Shown here: positions 52,901 through 58,488 of the stretch, piece by piece
Position numbering within the stretch: position 1 is the first letter of the stretch
How the letters are laid out: each line of letters starts with the position of its first letter
DNA from: an uncultured Clostridia bacterium
GTDB lineage: Bacteria > Bacillota > Clostridia > Christensenellales > UBA1242
Direction of reading: 5' to 3'
Assembly: GCA_937925475.1 (NCBI GenBank)
Contig: CALEWH010000022.1
Coordinates: forward strand, 1 to 64,000
DNA: 64,000 nucleotides
The notes under the pieces: model-generated
What the model saw: the letters and a program-made list of their open reading frames with translations, nothing else
Told to the model about the DNA's origin: nothing
The model's database searches: none
Position numbers and translations under genes: made by a program

Positions 52901-55900
52901 TTTCCGTCAAAGTCACCTGCAAAAACATTTGCATTGTTTAGCAAATAATCTGCAAAATTGTTGTTTGTAACATTGATGTTGTTTTGAAGACGATAACAAT
53001 ATTCGTTTTCACCACCGATGTTTCGATTCCACATTTTGATAAGGTCGGAAATAGAGCGGATTTGGAATGGATTTTCCTTTGTGCCATCGCCGATGCTTAT
53101 CACAACATCTTTGGTGACACTGTATTTTGTGGCACTTATTATGCTGTCTTTTGCAATTATTTCGATGATATAATCACCCACAACATTTTGCAAAATCTCA
53201 ACTTTAACTTGATTTTCTACGATCTCAATTTTAGCGACATTAGTTATGCCTTTATTGTTTCCAGTGTAAGTCCAGCTAATTTGACTTACTGCAATTGTGT
53301 TTGCATCAATGATGTTGTATTCGTAGTCGACTTCATCTGAGTACACACCATCTTCAAGCGATTTGTAAAGTTTTTTATCGACTGTGTTGAAATAATATGT
53401 TATGTTGTCGATTGTGATTGTGTTTTGGCTTGACAAAGTGTAGTTTTGAGAACTTACGATATATAAGTTTTGCTCATCACCTTTGACATAACCACTACCT
53501 TTTTTTATAGCAGTGTACACCTTAAATATAACGCCTTTATTGTAGGCATTTGTAGGCAAAACTGAGTAAGTAAATGTTTGGCTAGATAGATTTGCACCAG
53601 TTTCTTTTTCAAAATACAATCCGTTTACACCTACCGATGTATCAATCGACTTGACCATAACAGGATTGATTACGCGGATATTGGTTGAAACATACTTGCC
53701 CCTTCCAAATTGAGTTGCGCTTCCTTCCAAAACAAAGTCACGATAGTTGTTGTTTTCGCTAGCACCAAAAGCAAGTCTTATCGACTCAGTTTTTCTAGTG
53801 TACTCAGACACATTTGAGTCATACATTGCCTCAAATAATTGGAGCAATGTCATTTCTTCTTCAACTTCTTTGTCCCCTACTATCTTTGTGATTGTAAACT
53901 TCACAAAGATTTCGGCTGAAAAACCATTTTCCTTTTCCCCAACTATCTTCGACAAGATATCAGACATATATATGTCGATGTAGTAGTCGGATCCATCTTT
54001 TCTAAGACGCTCTTTATTATTCCAATCTAGTACTTTGGCTTTGCTCAAATCAGAACCAAGACCGTTTTCAACATTTCTAAATGCATTTAGATTTACAGAG
54101 TGGCTGACTTGGTTGGCATTTTTAAGTTCGATATCGTCAAACTCAAAATTTCCTTCAACTGCATTCATTGGATTTTTTATCCACTCATACAAATACTTAT
54201 TTTTGCCCGCTTCTTTGTCTTCATATCCTAGAGAGTTGGACAAATATGTTTCGTTAAGTTGAGATCTAAACTCTATCGATTTGATAGCGTCAAACACCCA
54301 AACATTGATAGTGTGAGTATATGTGACTTGTTGAGGTTCTCCACTGTTTTCGTCAGTCTTATATCCACTTAATGTAAATGTAAGGGTTATTGGTTTTTTG
54401 TCCGCAGGTGCACTATATGTGTAAAGAACACCTTGCAATTTGTTGTCGACAAGTTCGACATTCCACAACAAACTTTGGCTTGGATTGATCACTGCATTGA
54501 TATCGACATTTGGCAAAACATATTTCAATTGTCCATTGTCTTCCAAAATGCTATACACATCAAGTCTAACCTTACTATTGCTTTGTAGTATTAGGTCAGT
54601 GATTGTAGTGTAAGTAAACTCATTGTCATTTATGTTGCAGTTTATAGTTTTGGTGGTGGCTTCATATTCTTCGCCTTCGCCAGTCATTTTGCCAACCACA
54701 AACACAGCATCGCTTGTCTTGTCCACATCTACATATAGTGTATCGTCACCTTCATACAAAACTGGCAAGTACACTACTATTTTTGCATAATTTGATTGTT
54801 TGCCGTTGTTTGCGATAATCGACAAAGTCACTTCGCCTGTACGGAAAGATGTGTTGGACTTTATATATATTTTGTTTGCGACATATTTGATGTCAATTAG
54901 GTCAAGGTTTCGTCCCACCACCTTTTCGACTGTTTCGCTCGCCTTGTACTCTTCTGGGAAAGAATATAGTTCGATATATTCGTCCTTAGTGATTTCTAGT
55001 CCTATCTCATCAGTAGGCAAGTTTATTTCTTTTATGCCCGCTTTAAATTGCAAGTATATCTTTTTGCTGATTGTTACTTCGCCATAAGCAGATTGTTGAT
55101 CTTCGGTCGCATTGCTAGGTGCAAGCGAGTAAGTAAGCGAAACTGTGATGTAAGGCATATTGCTTGGGTCAATGCCCGCAATATCGTCTGCCGAATATGC
55201 GTGTTTTAGATACATAGTCGACGCATTTGCTAATATGTTGGATGACGAAACAAGTTTGCCATCGACCATAATTTGCAAGCCTTTTACTCCAAGACCTTCT
55301 TTAAGTCCCGATTTTTCATAGTCATAAGATATAGTGTATCTTAGGTTTGGCAAAGTGGATTTGTTTTCTTGAACTTTTATAGGTGTGCCATTTTCGTTTA
55401 TTCCGCCAGTGATCGACTTAAAATAAGTATCGTACACTGTGTAAATTTGATTGTCATCGGCCTTGTCATTGATAAGCAAGTTTTCGGCCTTTGGCAAGTC
55501 GTACACATAGAAAGTAAATGTCACATATTTTGTAAACAATCCGTCAAATTTGTGCAAGTCGTTTTCTGGGTTGTCGTTTGCGTCACCGATATATTCGATT
55601 TTGAAGGTTACATCAGTGCCTCTTGTGCGTTTTTTTGCAGTTATGCGATAACTAAACACATTTTGATATTCTTGGTCATCATATTTTTCTATCGCAATAG
55701 GTTTGTCCGCAGTAAACGAATAGTCACCTTCTATCGATATGCGATATTTGTTTGTTTGAGCGTTTTCATCTCCAAGACCTATGCGCACTACGCGTTTGAC
55801 ATCGTCAAGATTGATTGTTCCGCCACTAACATTGATTTCAGGGTTTGCCAAAAGCACTTCATATTTGTTTGAGTTGTTTTTGGAAAGAACAATGTTTTGT

Positions 55901-56658
55901 GTCGAACCATATTCTGTAGTGACATTAACTTCGTGCTCGACATCTATTATTGTGATATTTATCGAATCGACCATGTCTATGTCTTTGCTTCTTGCTTGCA
56001 AAGTAACAATCTTTACTCCATTCGGCTCAGGATAAGTTTTGTTTTTGTATGTATAAAGTACATTGTCCCTTATTTCAGCATAGTCACGAGTCGAGCCTTC
56101 TGGATATACAATGCTGTATTCGATGTTTGTTCGCGATGTTTCGGCAGGGTAAAAGTTGATAAATGTCCTTGGGTCAACATTAAGGTTTATGTTCTCGCCC
56201 ATCGCAATAGCCGAAAATGCGTTTTCCTTAAAACGAAAACTTTGAAGTCCTACACAAACCTTGATTTTTACATACTTAGTAAACTTTCCGTCTGGGTTTT
56301 CCTTTGGTTGGATAGCAAGTACTGTTTCGCCTTCGCTTTTTGCGGTTATGGTGATTTTCGAAGTACTGCCAGACTTGGACGAAACAGCCACATCTACAAA
56401 TTGGTTAAACTCAGGAACAACAACATCGGTCGACACGCCTTTGCCCACTCCACTCACTGTGGCATTGATGACAAACGAATCTTTTTTGTCATACTCTGTC
56501 GCACCTTCGCTCTTATTTAGATACAACTCAATGGTTTGAGTAAGGTCGCGTTCGGACGACAAAGAAAATCCCATTTTCTTGTATGGATTTCCGCACGCAC
56601 TAAAACCTAACATTGAGAAAAATATTATTGCAAATATAAGACCAATTCGTTTTTTCAT
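37909..56658 (-). CDS. Second giant surface lipoprotein with Ig-like and GLUG-like repeats (6249 aa)
   Basis: Paralogue of the protein at 15869-37399. The 6249 residues (about 690 kDa by average mass) begin with a lipoprotein signal ending at FSAC (Cys22) and then GNPYKKM. The PYKKM and VSGVGK.VS.DV motifs are shared with the first giant. The N-terminal third is Ig-like, with a BIG2-type stretch near residue 2270. Beta-helix entry modules lie near residues 1190-1260, 3060-3130, 3580-3680, 4440-4500 and 5415-5465, with GLUG-like arrays between them. The last 330 residues are non-repetitive and match the end of the first giant. There is no LPXTG or C-terminal hydrophobic segment. The GGGGA ribosome binding site is usable but spaced about nine bases from the ATG. 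A surface-adhesion or scaffold role is inference. Confidence 0.93.
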   Translation of the reverse strand: MKKRIGLIFAIIFFSMLGFSACGNPYKKMGFSLSSERDLTQTIELYLNKSEGATEYDKKDSFVINATVSGVGKGVSTDVVVPEFNQFVDVAVSSKSGSTSKITITAKSEGETVLAIQPKENPDGKFTKYVKIKVCVGLQSFRFKENAFSAIAMGENINLNVDPRTFINFYPAETSRTNIEYSIVYPEGSTRDYAEIRDNVLYTYKNKTYPEPNGVKIVTLQARSKDIDMVDSINITIIDVEHEVNVTTEYGSTQNIVLSKNNSNKYEVLLANPEINVSGGTINLDDVKRVVRIGLGDENAQTNKYRISIEGDYSFTADKPIAIEKYDDQEYQNVFSYRITAKKRTRGTDVTFKIEYIGDANDNPENDLHKFDGLFTKYVTFTFYVYDLPKAENLLINDKADDNQIYTVYDTYFKSITGGINENGTPIKVQENKSTLPNLRYTISYDYEKSGLKEGLGVKGLQIMVDGKLVSSSNILANASTMYLKHAYSADDIAGIDPSNMPYITVSLTYSLAPSNATEDQQSAYGEVTISKKIYLQFKAGIKEINLPTDEIGLEITKDEYIELYSFPEEYKASETVEKVVGRNLDLIDIKYVANKIYIKSNTSFRTGEVTLSIIANNGKQSNYAKIVVYLPVLYEGDDTLYVDVDKTSDAVFVVGKMTGEGEEYEATTKTINCNINDNEFTYTTITDLILQSNSKVRLDVYSILEDNGQLKYVLPNVDINAVINPSQSLLWNVELVDNKLQGVLYTYSAPADKKPITLTFTLSGYKTDENSGEPQQVTYTHTINVWVFDAIKSIEFRSQLNETYLSNSLGYEDKEAGKNKYLYEWIKNPMNAVEGNFEFDDIELKNANQVSHSVNLNAFRNVENGLGSDLSKAKVLDWNNKERLRKDGSDYYIDIYMSDILSKIVGEKENGFSAEIFVKFTITKIVGDKEVEEEMTLLQLFEAMYDSNVSEYTRKTESIRLAFGASENNNYRDFVLEGSATQFGRGKYVSTNIRVINPVMVKSIDTSVGVNGLYFEKETGANLSSQTFTYSVLPTNAYNKGVIFKVYTAIKKGSGYVKGDEQNLYIVSSQNYTLSSQNTITIDNITYYFNTVDKKLYKSLEDGVYSDEVDYEYNIIDANTIAVSQISWTYTGNNKGITNVAKIEIVENQVKVEILQNVVGDYIIEIIAKDSIISATKYSVTKDVVISIGDGTKENPFQIRSISDLIKMWNRNIGGENEYCYRLQNNINVTNNNFADYLLNNANVFAGDFDGNGKYIAGLTANYAITKTGDYIGGLFAKVEHKEDSEYSIHDLTLKNINYNIKIATKEQYSLSLGGLAGIANNVKLDNLFVSGNINVSYDAKITEEKSANQIVVGGIVAKANKVSLSAKDSINMFADDVASNIATTFDGLTADKTQGKHIIGGVFGTAENSTVTGIKVSGKIQAISGGDDANISNATLGGVAGETTGTFTAKDVRVTPSISGYKNVAGVVGESQKVTFEHVVVEFLYNDNYKNSIMGYDNVAGFVANAQDKVEFVNSYIRAFGGTQVDATYDSNKYCGNIIVRQASSINTSIVGGLVASTNADIAIKSSYVMADIKSYATTTKEYIGGFVGNSNNNILIDNAYFIGNIYSRDDVPKVILGNDIVPTQSSGSVDAVSVEFKEDENTLTEDKNVGEYIRYVATKTESVSYTNYAFDFGTNVSINQFYAVSNSTFSTWENTSNVLNIRTPKSMVVSKIDVTFAVFTEEDKLFVYTVHKNVFDYGTGKHTRYNLFKNGTIPAGANNYIPDDKVDMFKDLGFDGNVQTDLGGNDRFFLNAYAINVPENISTIKAENLLYSAISKLDNSIQSGQTAEDYSKILLEKCDKDETEVGAIDITDAKDISMENLFATKFEVNNIRPVVYIKEGEQEIAILENVTISDYVTDESKVTFTLKWNINDTNTVTLYYNGNTFFVDSAYENEFSGYFAIINENYIPLYYTENSTTTTTYDKLTGTDGNTYYLCIDSTNEDKYGSIFDSIEFTNEVGSNKIEFAIEGNVCDLVIGENTYFTNVTITLSENNTVMFNGVESKTIKENGSEYVTVVLTKKQLAMLYNFAYTNGQVGSTANNYVMDNEGNIIAKVNEDGKYVLDNKNALWFVDENVNNGLPVLIRRLAEGETAQSLDVLYDSVSKLNVKVTDFNYNGSSDLNELKQGYVKLSDSEVVLFYNKPNGKYDGQNTYVIAGSDAEKAELDAKYIGGQAPIVLSFADVFESDIFKLNDLHEYIIKSNNANILSVEKFDGHTSLVVNGTGLVKLTFTNKYDGNNTFEITIYIVNGLSGVESINSMTTYVNKAKTYSYGFNNTLVEGTQSFVFDANVGGYKLSLVESSNNTAEVSYNGTLLNEDSIGEEYDFDMSNPIVLMGQKAGKLQIKLVPYIKYSAGIFMLDYMSEIIDIEVFDLAKSISVGTNNASTIKPEGNTSVSVEIVSSNKDEEMDIVILDRNGNVVSANNTSSQNLFDMINVFVVKDSEAVAIQGTKNLYRIKYTLYLEMNIEKYYDEYKNNGYTNPLEEALKYNFTFIPKSWSNNGVVMEEYADQVAKFALTIEANTVSNVVTSFFNLKAKENDRNVYTIDTNAEYVSKMEPGKTGLIRLKVMKDYNNLSYIAIKSNNDKITLRQANINGISNPLEFVNVTSANTRIENGIKLWSLIYSGDTSHDYANFYYVFIDFDSSITEGSMVDLQIIAYGKNDSVLLSTNMSIEVDVMPHIYFTNLSGQNEDYDPVGEYKRVLISTANVEDTLTWDVDTVGKLYDFAGKQATLTNTNTPYLCYKISDRYTRIDYTFNASYLSQELYIFVPKDAPLTTYKFVVSGYRIVNTSRVTTTGTFTLETRLFDIENVYVNGTSPNLISIKFSNYTSLSASVELNTQAQSIYNGVLEKLREKNISIDELIYSDIAKEVDKLSEIDATDFDKALFKSVIKLVKYNNGQSSAEDIKGTGANQNNTYHNGWYTLDGDKKSKNETSTLLNKDAFYPTVDGINLANYQFFLSSTGKMPYYGINALKISNNNMQFKFDYNVVNGVPVIDNSNDPKHYKIANFTLQITDNSSVDHPNPIRNVSDFVNMCSFMTEDSVNEQISNNPDIDPTELNFGNYILLCDLVLEKWAPRDIYVSSFNANGFTITINSWDFSGAENNAIEAGLFRKIGQYTVIQNLNVDISKLVSDDASSANAKTKFTIDGTIAGEDIREVTFGVVAAQNEGVISNVRVVNFTAPDKSTNNNYLNIYSKQGYSNGEMCSATIAGFVAQNSGAISDSFVGLNAVDYKKDGYSYIKKTKTESNENKSENTKVYPFTLVGGNKISGFVASNTGIISNSYVMGVSVENTTNIQSGSTTAGFVGQNSNNATIYSCFVSGSEYSAYGDDIVNLRATKTHISSKGNVGGFVYDNQGTIENAYSMVDIIVQTVYSAGFAFENKSTGVIKNAYTTSVTSNINSRAHGRFVKNYEAGSTLQNAYYLIVEEEMGITSTNATQDVLKSIDPAKAIISEASPSDIKVGISFANSGSFEGFTFASSSSAFDGIWILNNNRYPTLLNTVNCNIESVRTLTNKSTESASEGDKLKYDYRYTGPNIGTKQNPIIISQPSHFAKYIVENSNRFGNSQNDYFYLFGGRDDTSPQTYNPRYIKLVNNISLAKISLNNTYKCNNEDDQIPLSKVVFAGYIIGNGMTISDITLNNTNTSGNNLEDFGLFKQIGMTNAQEGIFKGKTNIEIISPTIYNVNFNYNELSDSRANKVGLLAGSVYKGILMGITIEGKKSATTSAINTISGYNLVGGLAGLISGNGVIMNDITIKNVRVTSTNNKLSDFSDSYEDTGAYYEEFGDIMGNKRAYNLISFDENGNIKNLNQISYAGGVAGVILANNIQVGSDTTSAVTNVNNMSTYKLTEYRNNAVSVHDIIVRDNVEISGDMAGGLFGYIGNNTHLRNSYFMLMQGSNNVDTYQRIYGRAFGGAIAGQVENAILERVNVRHLDSDYQDQIDLDIAQITSDKVSKNDLFLNTDSGVTVSVAIGGIAGRGKNVIILDSFAKVNVYNLGARIAGGLMGYAEGKIGVAYSFATGNVRAKEIVGGLVGFYRYNSFDMYLNNAIAENVWGSEVVDTLRSNLTAIYGVNVTDYDVRMPELGNQMTEYSLDNIPTITKRTNSISNQNSRFVYMGSVLGKAVLNAGTYVDSATEKTLFTVTGNTISTGANSASLKNMFVHSSVGSNIAVIENNMASVRLFTSTYNKDTEKYVVSTNNTSVSPVCYNISTDVNADSKKTYYFTYYGEQFYNVYSSVYGTTTRTGEMSEGNMVSSFSGLTPNNAEVTNTVKELDGKYYSEYQEADNTADPPEIEKKVLNNNVVRYSTLFGTQYPISKMTGYYYVSVQNGVEYEEYINIFGSAVGFGYDISKENLLGCIGKVNTNGSDLITEVNSAQANTPSQSWYFNEETGLLEYESGKAGQVTVITTHNQLIEVLNSNTKGKSYTLSLKESGNAIQGGENNYTFPERFRGVLSGDTSLDEARTVYISSFTNQLFESLEGATISNVIFEFDMSTLSGNKASVSTTDTFGFFASYIERTTFENCKFVFKNVNFYMWTYLIKNNGSLYDNTAYMGFLFGKMTNSTLENCEIKIEFEGSGNTIKINNTATSIGFVAGQMTGGNISGLNITSNAEEFTLEITTGNFGKDKSNQYKFDESLGKITNIGTIVGEVSDAGIESVSSVVKLTAIGTLAGGSNVGGMVGKMTNSSITASNYNHLFDVNINVGNDNSATTQSATAVSIGGIVGYLYQGNGVQNSQFCGSMNNDGNYEDLSSNKSFNVIITNTSGSQKTYNIGGLMGYVKSYYTNGTYLINRVGINVTINKDVNGDKDDNVIVGGIIGAQGSTTKNNENLINTADVKVVVAKSSANKLQDTVKVGGLIGRTETGLNNSYMQGDVIVDGGKTVYEGALIGVETGEVTLKDNISYGDVKFTHNSGKYYLGGMIGGYIGSIEENSEMFTFENCRVLASVYEVEKSTYKMVEDDVNANNANKYDSNSYKAMYVNPFINVISENGANKNLNSISLSGSTLYIIEDYFDFYYEKQDASGKYFYDIYEGLKDAFIGLQNGEKINTETDYLIANSYYFTKIYGEGTKYNARELTKVTKDPDAEILTISGYNIITENAKIESAITICRNAVLAGKSTAGITLSHSGQRYDIVNKGVIGNIVFDYNLLGFENVISTNYGVLNNVVVKGTNNISSGNIGGLVGTNNGYVYRSGAVIVYTNLHNTSNVVTLGGLVHENNNVISTSYCSSMITGLRFDDTGKAYYNNIDNKLKINSGGIAYSNAGKIDFCAFEGTLYSKSISNRNVAFEGNGQITNTYSDPLSMYFEDNKTQNSSFETANIKKEVNANGEETAYYVFVINTGKNYNFHRYYINGGIVVSTMISRSEDGTITYFADESNIYPVFNIRDFNEIANDGSVSDRNNYVLLNDLYMGYKADMYTSANLSGTFYGNDYAIIGGKDSNSNILFSLNPNIYALTIRSFKTTKNSILLGNITSTPNTNRVLSGISFENCEIENNDASANVGLFAGRLTNYTIEYYTISSSSLVVTGTNIGLIAGVMDNCKVMGGASIIDNSSITAKISNGNMGLVGLAENSSFQSVISGYSVTTSGKTTYESGIIYEIKGESGGGTKYVGGIIGKSINSSIESCINVTDISILINTDKTDKTEDEIKNYISLGGIVGVIDDTKNPYTLKFCQNLGELVSEGITGGIVGTLKKGNIGFTDNSTFTYNGKSITGETAGGVVGIVSGDAVIKYCEVNIENGQKISGTKYAGGIIGHISGGKVEIYNCSLAGDVVECEGSSNFKSSAGGLIGSLGYVEYGKDLGIELYIENVTNNIKNVKSSYYAGGVAGYAYSSNHIAFNNVVINSEVAYKYHLNSDITDPKGNTIEAGVYTSDEWTNKIKYKYSWVVDGLRFGSLKLNDVQTNFFGYNKNFDSPIGYSVGYLNEDIKNWKGMWYGPYSTDYDGYSKTDESFNNRTQTTVKKSLMELWKSGNPFQVHKGWAHDDSLFYSNLKSYDLNNDIWWRTADMLKLQNFKSLSGFVFGGLYNSTDKMVGKTIDQIYGLSSNYKNQKYLINRYAQRFYSSIEYGSWENSGIMVIEYNIYANSYDLVGQQFGEIDGEDFIKHYWKDSEIHNIKNHLDIYVSTNLNYSKDCFFWSEKNENYNSNAFDLGDVYEINKGIFSGDIYSFVLYRDSSCGIIKNFYQALNTKDQANNSFRSTFSTILSWYTTKSTNERNLYK
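39628..39650. repeat. Short TTTTATCAG tandem repeat (TDKTDK)
   Basis: Nine-base units of TTTTATCAG repeat in tandem and encode TDKTDKTEDE in the second giant protein. This is another in-frame slippage-type duplication. Confidence 0.7.
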
Positions 56659-56758
56659 TTTGTTTCCCCATTTTTCTTTATCTTAGTTTTGCTAAAATTG
56701 AGTTTAATATAAGCAAAATTGCAAACTTTAAGATACATTAATATATTTTAATATATTA

Positions 56759-56787
56759 AGTATATTAATTTAAGAAAGTCTAGTCAA
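56759..56787 (-). promoter_or_regulatory. Sigma-A-type promoter of the second giant gene
   Basis: TTGACT (56782-56787) and TATACT (56759-56764) are 17 bases apart on the minus strand, with a leader of about 95 nt. AT-rich palindromic words (ATTAATATATT-like) lie just downstream. Confidence 0.65.
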
Positions 56788-56875
56788 ACAAATACATAGT
56801 TTTCGACAATATTTTTCAAAATATTTGGTCAGCAAAACTTTGCCCCAAAAGCACGAAAACAAGCGTAATTTGTTA

Positions 56876-56905
56876 TTGCAAACTTTATTTGCAGTGTGAT
56901 ATAAT
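56876..56905 (+). promoter_or_regulatory. Promoter of the TtcA-like gene
   Basis: TTGCAA (56876-56881) and TATAAT (56900-56905) with an 18-base spacer. TGA before the -10 box makes it an extended -10 promoter. It is divergent from the second giant gene's promoter. Confidence 0.7.
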
Positions 56906-56923
56906 GTGCGCAGGAGAAAATTT

Positions 56924-57715
56924 ATGCAACGCATTTTATCTACACTTCGTCGTGCAATCGACAAATACAACTTAATACAAGATGGAGACCGTATCGCTGT
57001 TGGGGTTTCGGGCGGAAAAGACAGTCTAGTACTCCTAAACGCTTTGCATATGTACTCGCGTTTTGCACCATACAAATTTAGTGTGGTCGGTATCACAATC
57101 GATATGTTCAACAAAAATAACTTTAAAAAAGTTGAGGATTTTTGCAAAGAAAAAGGCATCGAATATCATGTAGTTCCTAGCGACATTTATGACGTCGTTT
57201 TTCGTAGCAGAAACGAGAAAAACCCTTGCAGTCTATGTAGCAAACTAAGACGCGGAATGTTAAACACAAAAGCACTCGAACTTGGTTGCAACAAACTAGC
57301 ACTTGGACACTCGGCAGACGATCTAGTACACACATTTTTGTTGTCACTTTGCTATGAAGGTCGTCTTAGCACTTTTGCCCCACTTACATATCTTGACCGC
57401 ACTGGCATGACAGTGATCCGACCACTTATTTTGACATATGAAAAGGACATCATTTCTGCAAGCAAAACCCTTCCAGTAATTAAGAGCGACTGTCCTATGG
57501 ACAAACACACTCAAAGAGAGTATGTCAAAACAATAATTAGCGATATTGAAGAGCAAATCCCATTTGCATTTGATCGAATGTTTGGCGCAATCACCCACCC
57601 TGAAAGATACAATTTATTTGACAAATTTGAAGGTCAAATCCAAGATTATTATCAAAACATTGTATCAAAACAAACTCCACAAAAAGAAGAAAATATCGAC
57701 AAAAACGACAAATAG
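56924..57715 (+). CDS. ttcA: TtcA-family tRNA 2-thiocytidine synthase-like protein
   Basis: The 263-residue protein has the PP-loop ATP-pyrophosphatase signature SGGKDS (residues 29-34). TtcA places 2-thiocytidine at position 32 of certain tRNAs using an iron-sulfur cluster. The expected cluster cysteines are visible as CSLC (101-104) and Cys189 in KSDCPMDK. The start at 56924 is chosen because AGGAGA lies in front of it; an ATG six codons upstream lacks one. It is the only plus-strand gene I support. It is divergent from the second giant gene and convergent with spoIIID, with a bidirectional terminator between. Other PP-loop tRNA thiolases (TtuA-like) remain possible. Confidence 0.8.
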   Translation: MQRILSTLRRAIDKYNLIQDGDRIAVGVSGGKDSLVLLNALHMYSRFAPYKFSVVGITIDMFNKNNFKKVEDFCKEKGIEYHVVPSDIYDVVFRSRNEKNPCSLCSKLRRGMLNTKALELGCNKLALGHSADDLVHTFLLSLCYEGRLSTFAPLTYLDRTGMTVIRPLILTYEKDIISASKTLPVIKSDCPMDKHTQREYVKTIISDIEEQIPFAFDRMFGAITHPERYNLFDKFEGQIQDYYQNIVSKQTPQKEENIDKNDK

Positions 57716-57771
57716 ATCACACAAAAAATGGCTAGACAAAGCCAAATGTTAAAATTCACCAAAATCAAAAC

Positions 57772-57795
57772 AAAAAAGAGCATCATTGCTCTTTT
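57772..57795. terminator. Bidirectional terminator between ttcA-like gene and spoIIID
   Basis: AAAAGAGCA (57774-57782) pairs perfectly with TGCTCTTTT (57787-57795) around a TCAT loop. It is flanked by A- and T-runs on both sides, so it suits both converging genes. Confidence 0.85.
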
Positions 57796-58039
57796 ATTTT
57801 TTGTGTCTAAGTTTTTGATACATCCTTTTTGTAGACTCACCACCCCGAATGTGACGCAAACGAAAATTGTTTGATAGCACTTTTTGAACATCGTGATATA
57901 GTACTCGATTTACAAGCGGAAGTTTTTTCTGCAAATCATTGTGCACCGTGCTTTTGCTCACATTGTATGCCTGAGCGGTTTTTCTTATAGTAGTATTGTT
58001 TTCCACTAGATAGTATCCTAGCGCTTCACATCTCAACAT
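57794..58039 (-). CDS. spoIIID: Sporulation transcription factor SpoIIID
   Basis: SpoIIID is an 80-90 residue DNA-binding regulator of the mother-cell sporulation programme. The 81 residues here include a helix-turn-helix (IRKTAQAYNVSKSTVHNDL, residues 18-36) and the conserved basic end RLRHIRGGESTKRMYQ. The AAGGTGGTGG ribosome binding site precedes the ATG at 58039. A sigma-E-like promoter lies at 58060-58088, which matches the regulation known in Bacillus subtilis. The next gene upstream on the same strand is acpP, which has its own terminator. Confidence 0.95.
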   Translation of the reverse strand: MLRCEALGYYLVENNTTIRKTAQAYNVSKSTVHNDLQKKLPLVNRVLYHDVQKVLSNNFRLRHIRGGESTKRMYQKLRHKK

Positions 58040-58059
58040 TTTGCCACCACCTTTTTAAG

Positions 58060-58088
58060 TATATATGGCAAAAATTGTCGAAATATGA
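58060..58088 (-). promoter_or_regulatory. Sigma-E-like promoter of spoIIID
   Basis: TCATATT (58082-58088) fits the sigma-E -35 kmATATT, and CATATATA (58060-58067) resembles the -10 CATACANT with two mismatches. The spacer is 14 bases. Sigma E drives spoIIID in B. subtilis, so the match supports both the gene call and the control. Confidence 0.6.
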
Positions 58089-58112
58089 CAAAAAAAACAC
58101 CCTTTCGGGTGT
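58089..58112 (-). terminator. Intrinsic terminator of acpP
   Basis: On the minus strand ACACCC (58112-58107) pairs with GGGTGT (58102-58097) around a GAAA tetraloop and is followed by a run of T. It abuts the -35 box of the spoIIID promoter. Confidence 0.9.
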
Positions 58113-58127
58113 CATATTATCATTAAT

Positions 58128-58358
58128 TTATTTTTTAGTTTTCTTTTCGATCAAAACCACAATATCGTTTACAGTCTTTAAAGTAACTGCCTCTTCATCA
58201 GTAACTGTGATTCCAAACTCGTCTTCTAGTGTCATAAGAAGTTCGACAACATCAAGTGAATCAGCACCCAAATCTTCTAGAATTTTGCTGTTTGGAGCGA
58301 TTTTGTCGCCTTTAATATTTAATTGTTTGGCAAGCAATCCTTTTACCTTTTCAAACAT
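58128..58358 (-). CDS. acpP: Acyl carrier protein
   Basis: The 76-residue acidic carrier has the phosphopantetheine attachment site GADSLDVVELLM with Ser34, and the usual length for fatty-acid-synthesis ACP. It carries growing acyl chains in the cytoplasm. GGAGG precedes the ATG at 58358; an upstream extension of 38 codons overlaps the promoter and is rejected. It has its own promoter and terminator and lies between the SpoIIQ-like gene and spoIIID, not next to other fab genes. This is odd for a primary ACP, so it may serve a specialised pathway. Confidence 0.95.
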   Translation of the reverse strand: MFEKVKGLLAKQLNIKGDKIAPNSKILEDLGADSLDVVELLMTLEDEFGITVTDEEAVTLKTVNDIVVLIEKKTKK

Positions 58359-58389
58359 ATCTGCCTCCACAAAATTATTTTCTGTTTTT

Positions 58390-58418
58390 ATTATAAACAA
58401 GAATCCAACTTGTGTAAA
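58390..58418 (-). promoter_or_regulatory. Sigma-A-type promoter of acpP
   Basis: TTTACA (58413-58418) and TATAAT (58390-58395) are 17 bases apart on the minus strand. The predicted leader is about 25 nt. Confidence 0.8.
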
Positions 58419-58456
58419 GCAAATTGGTGTATTTTGCAAATTTTCATATGTTTTAC

Positions 58457-58486
58457 AAAAAAATGACCACATAAGTAGTCATTTTT
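58457..58486 (-). terminator. Intrinsic terminator of the SpoIIQ-like gene
   Basis: On the minus strand AAAAATGAC (58486-58478) pairs with GTCATTTTT (58467-58459) around a ten-base loop, ending in T. It follows the stop codon by three bases. Confidence 0.85.
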
Positions 58487-58488
58487 AA

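Noticed and set aside
17262..56539. Many plus-strand ORFs within the two giant genes, the longest about 207 codons
   Set aside because: Antisense shadows of long repeat-coding frames with no ribosome binding site or known domain.
57652..57891. 79-codon minus-strand ORF overlapping spoIIID and the ttcA-like gene end
   Set aside because: It overlaps the real spoIIID frame and the bidirectional terminator, with no start signal.
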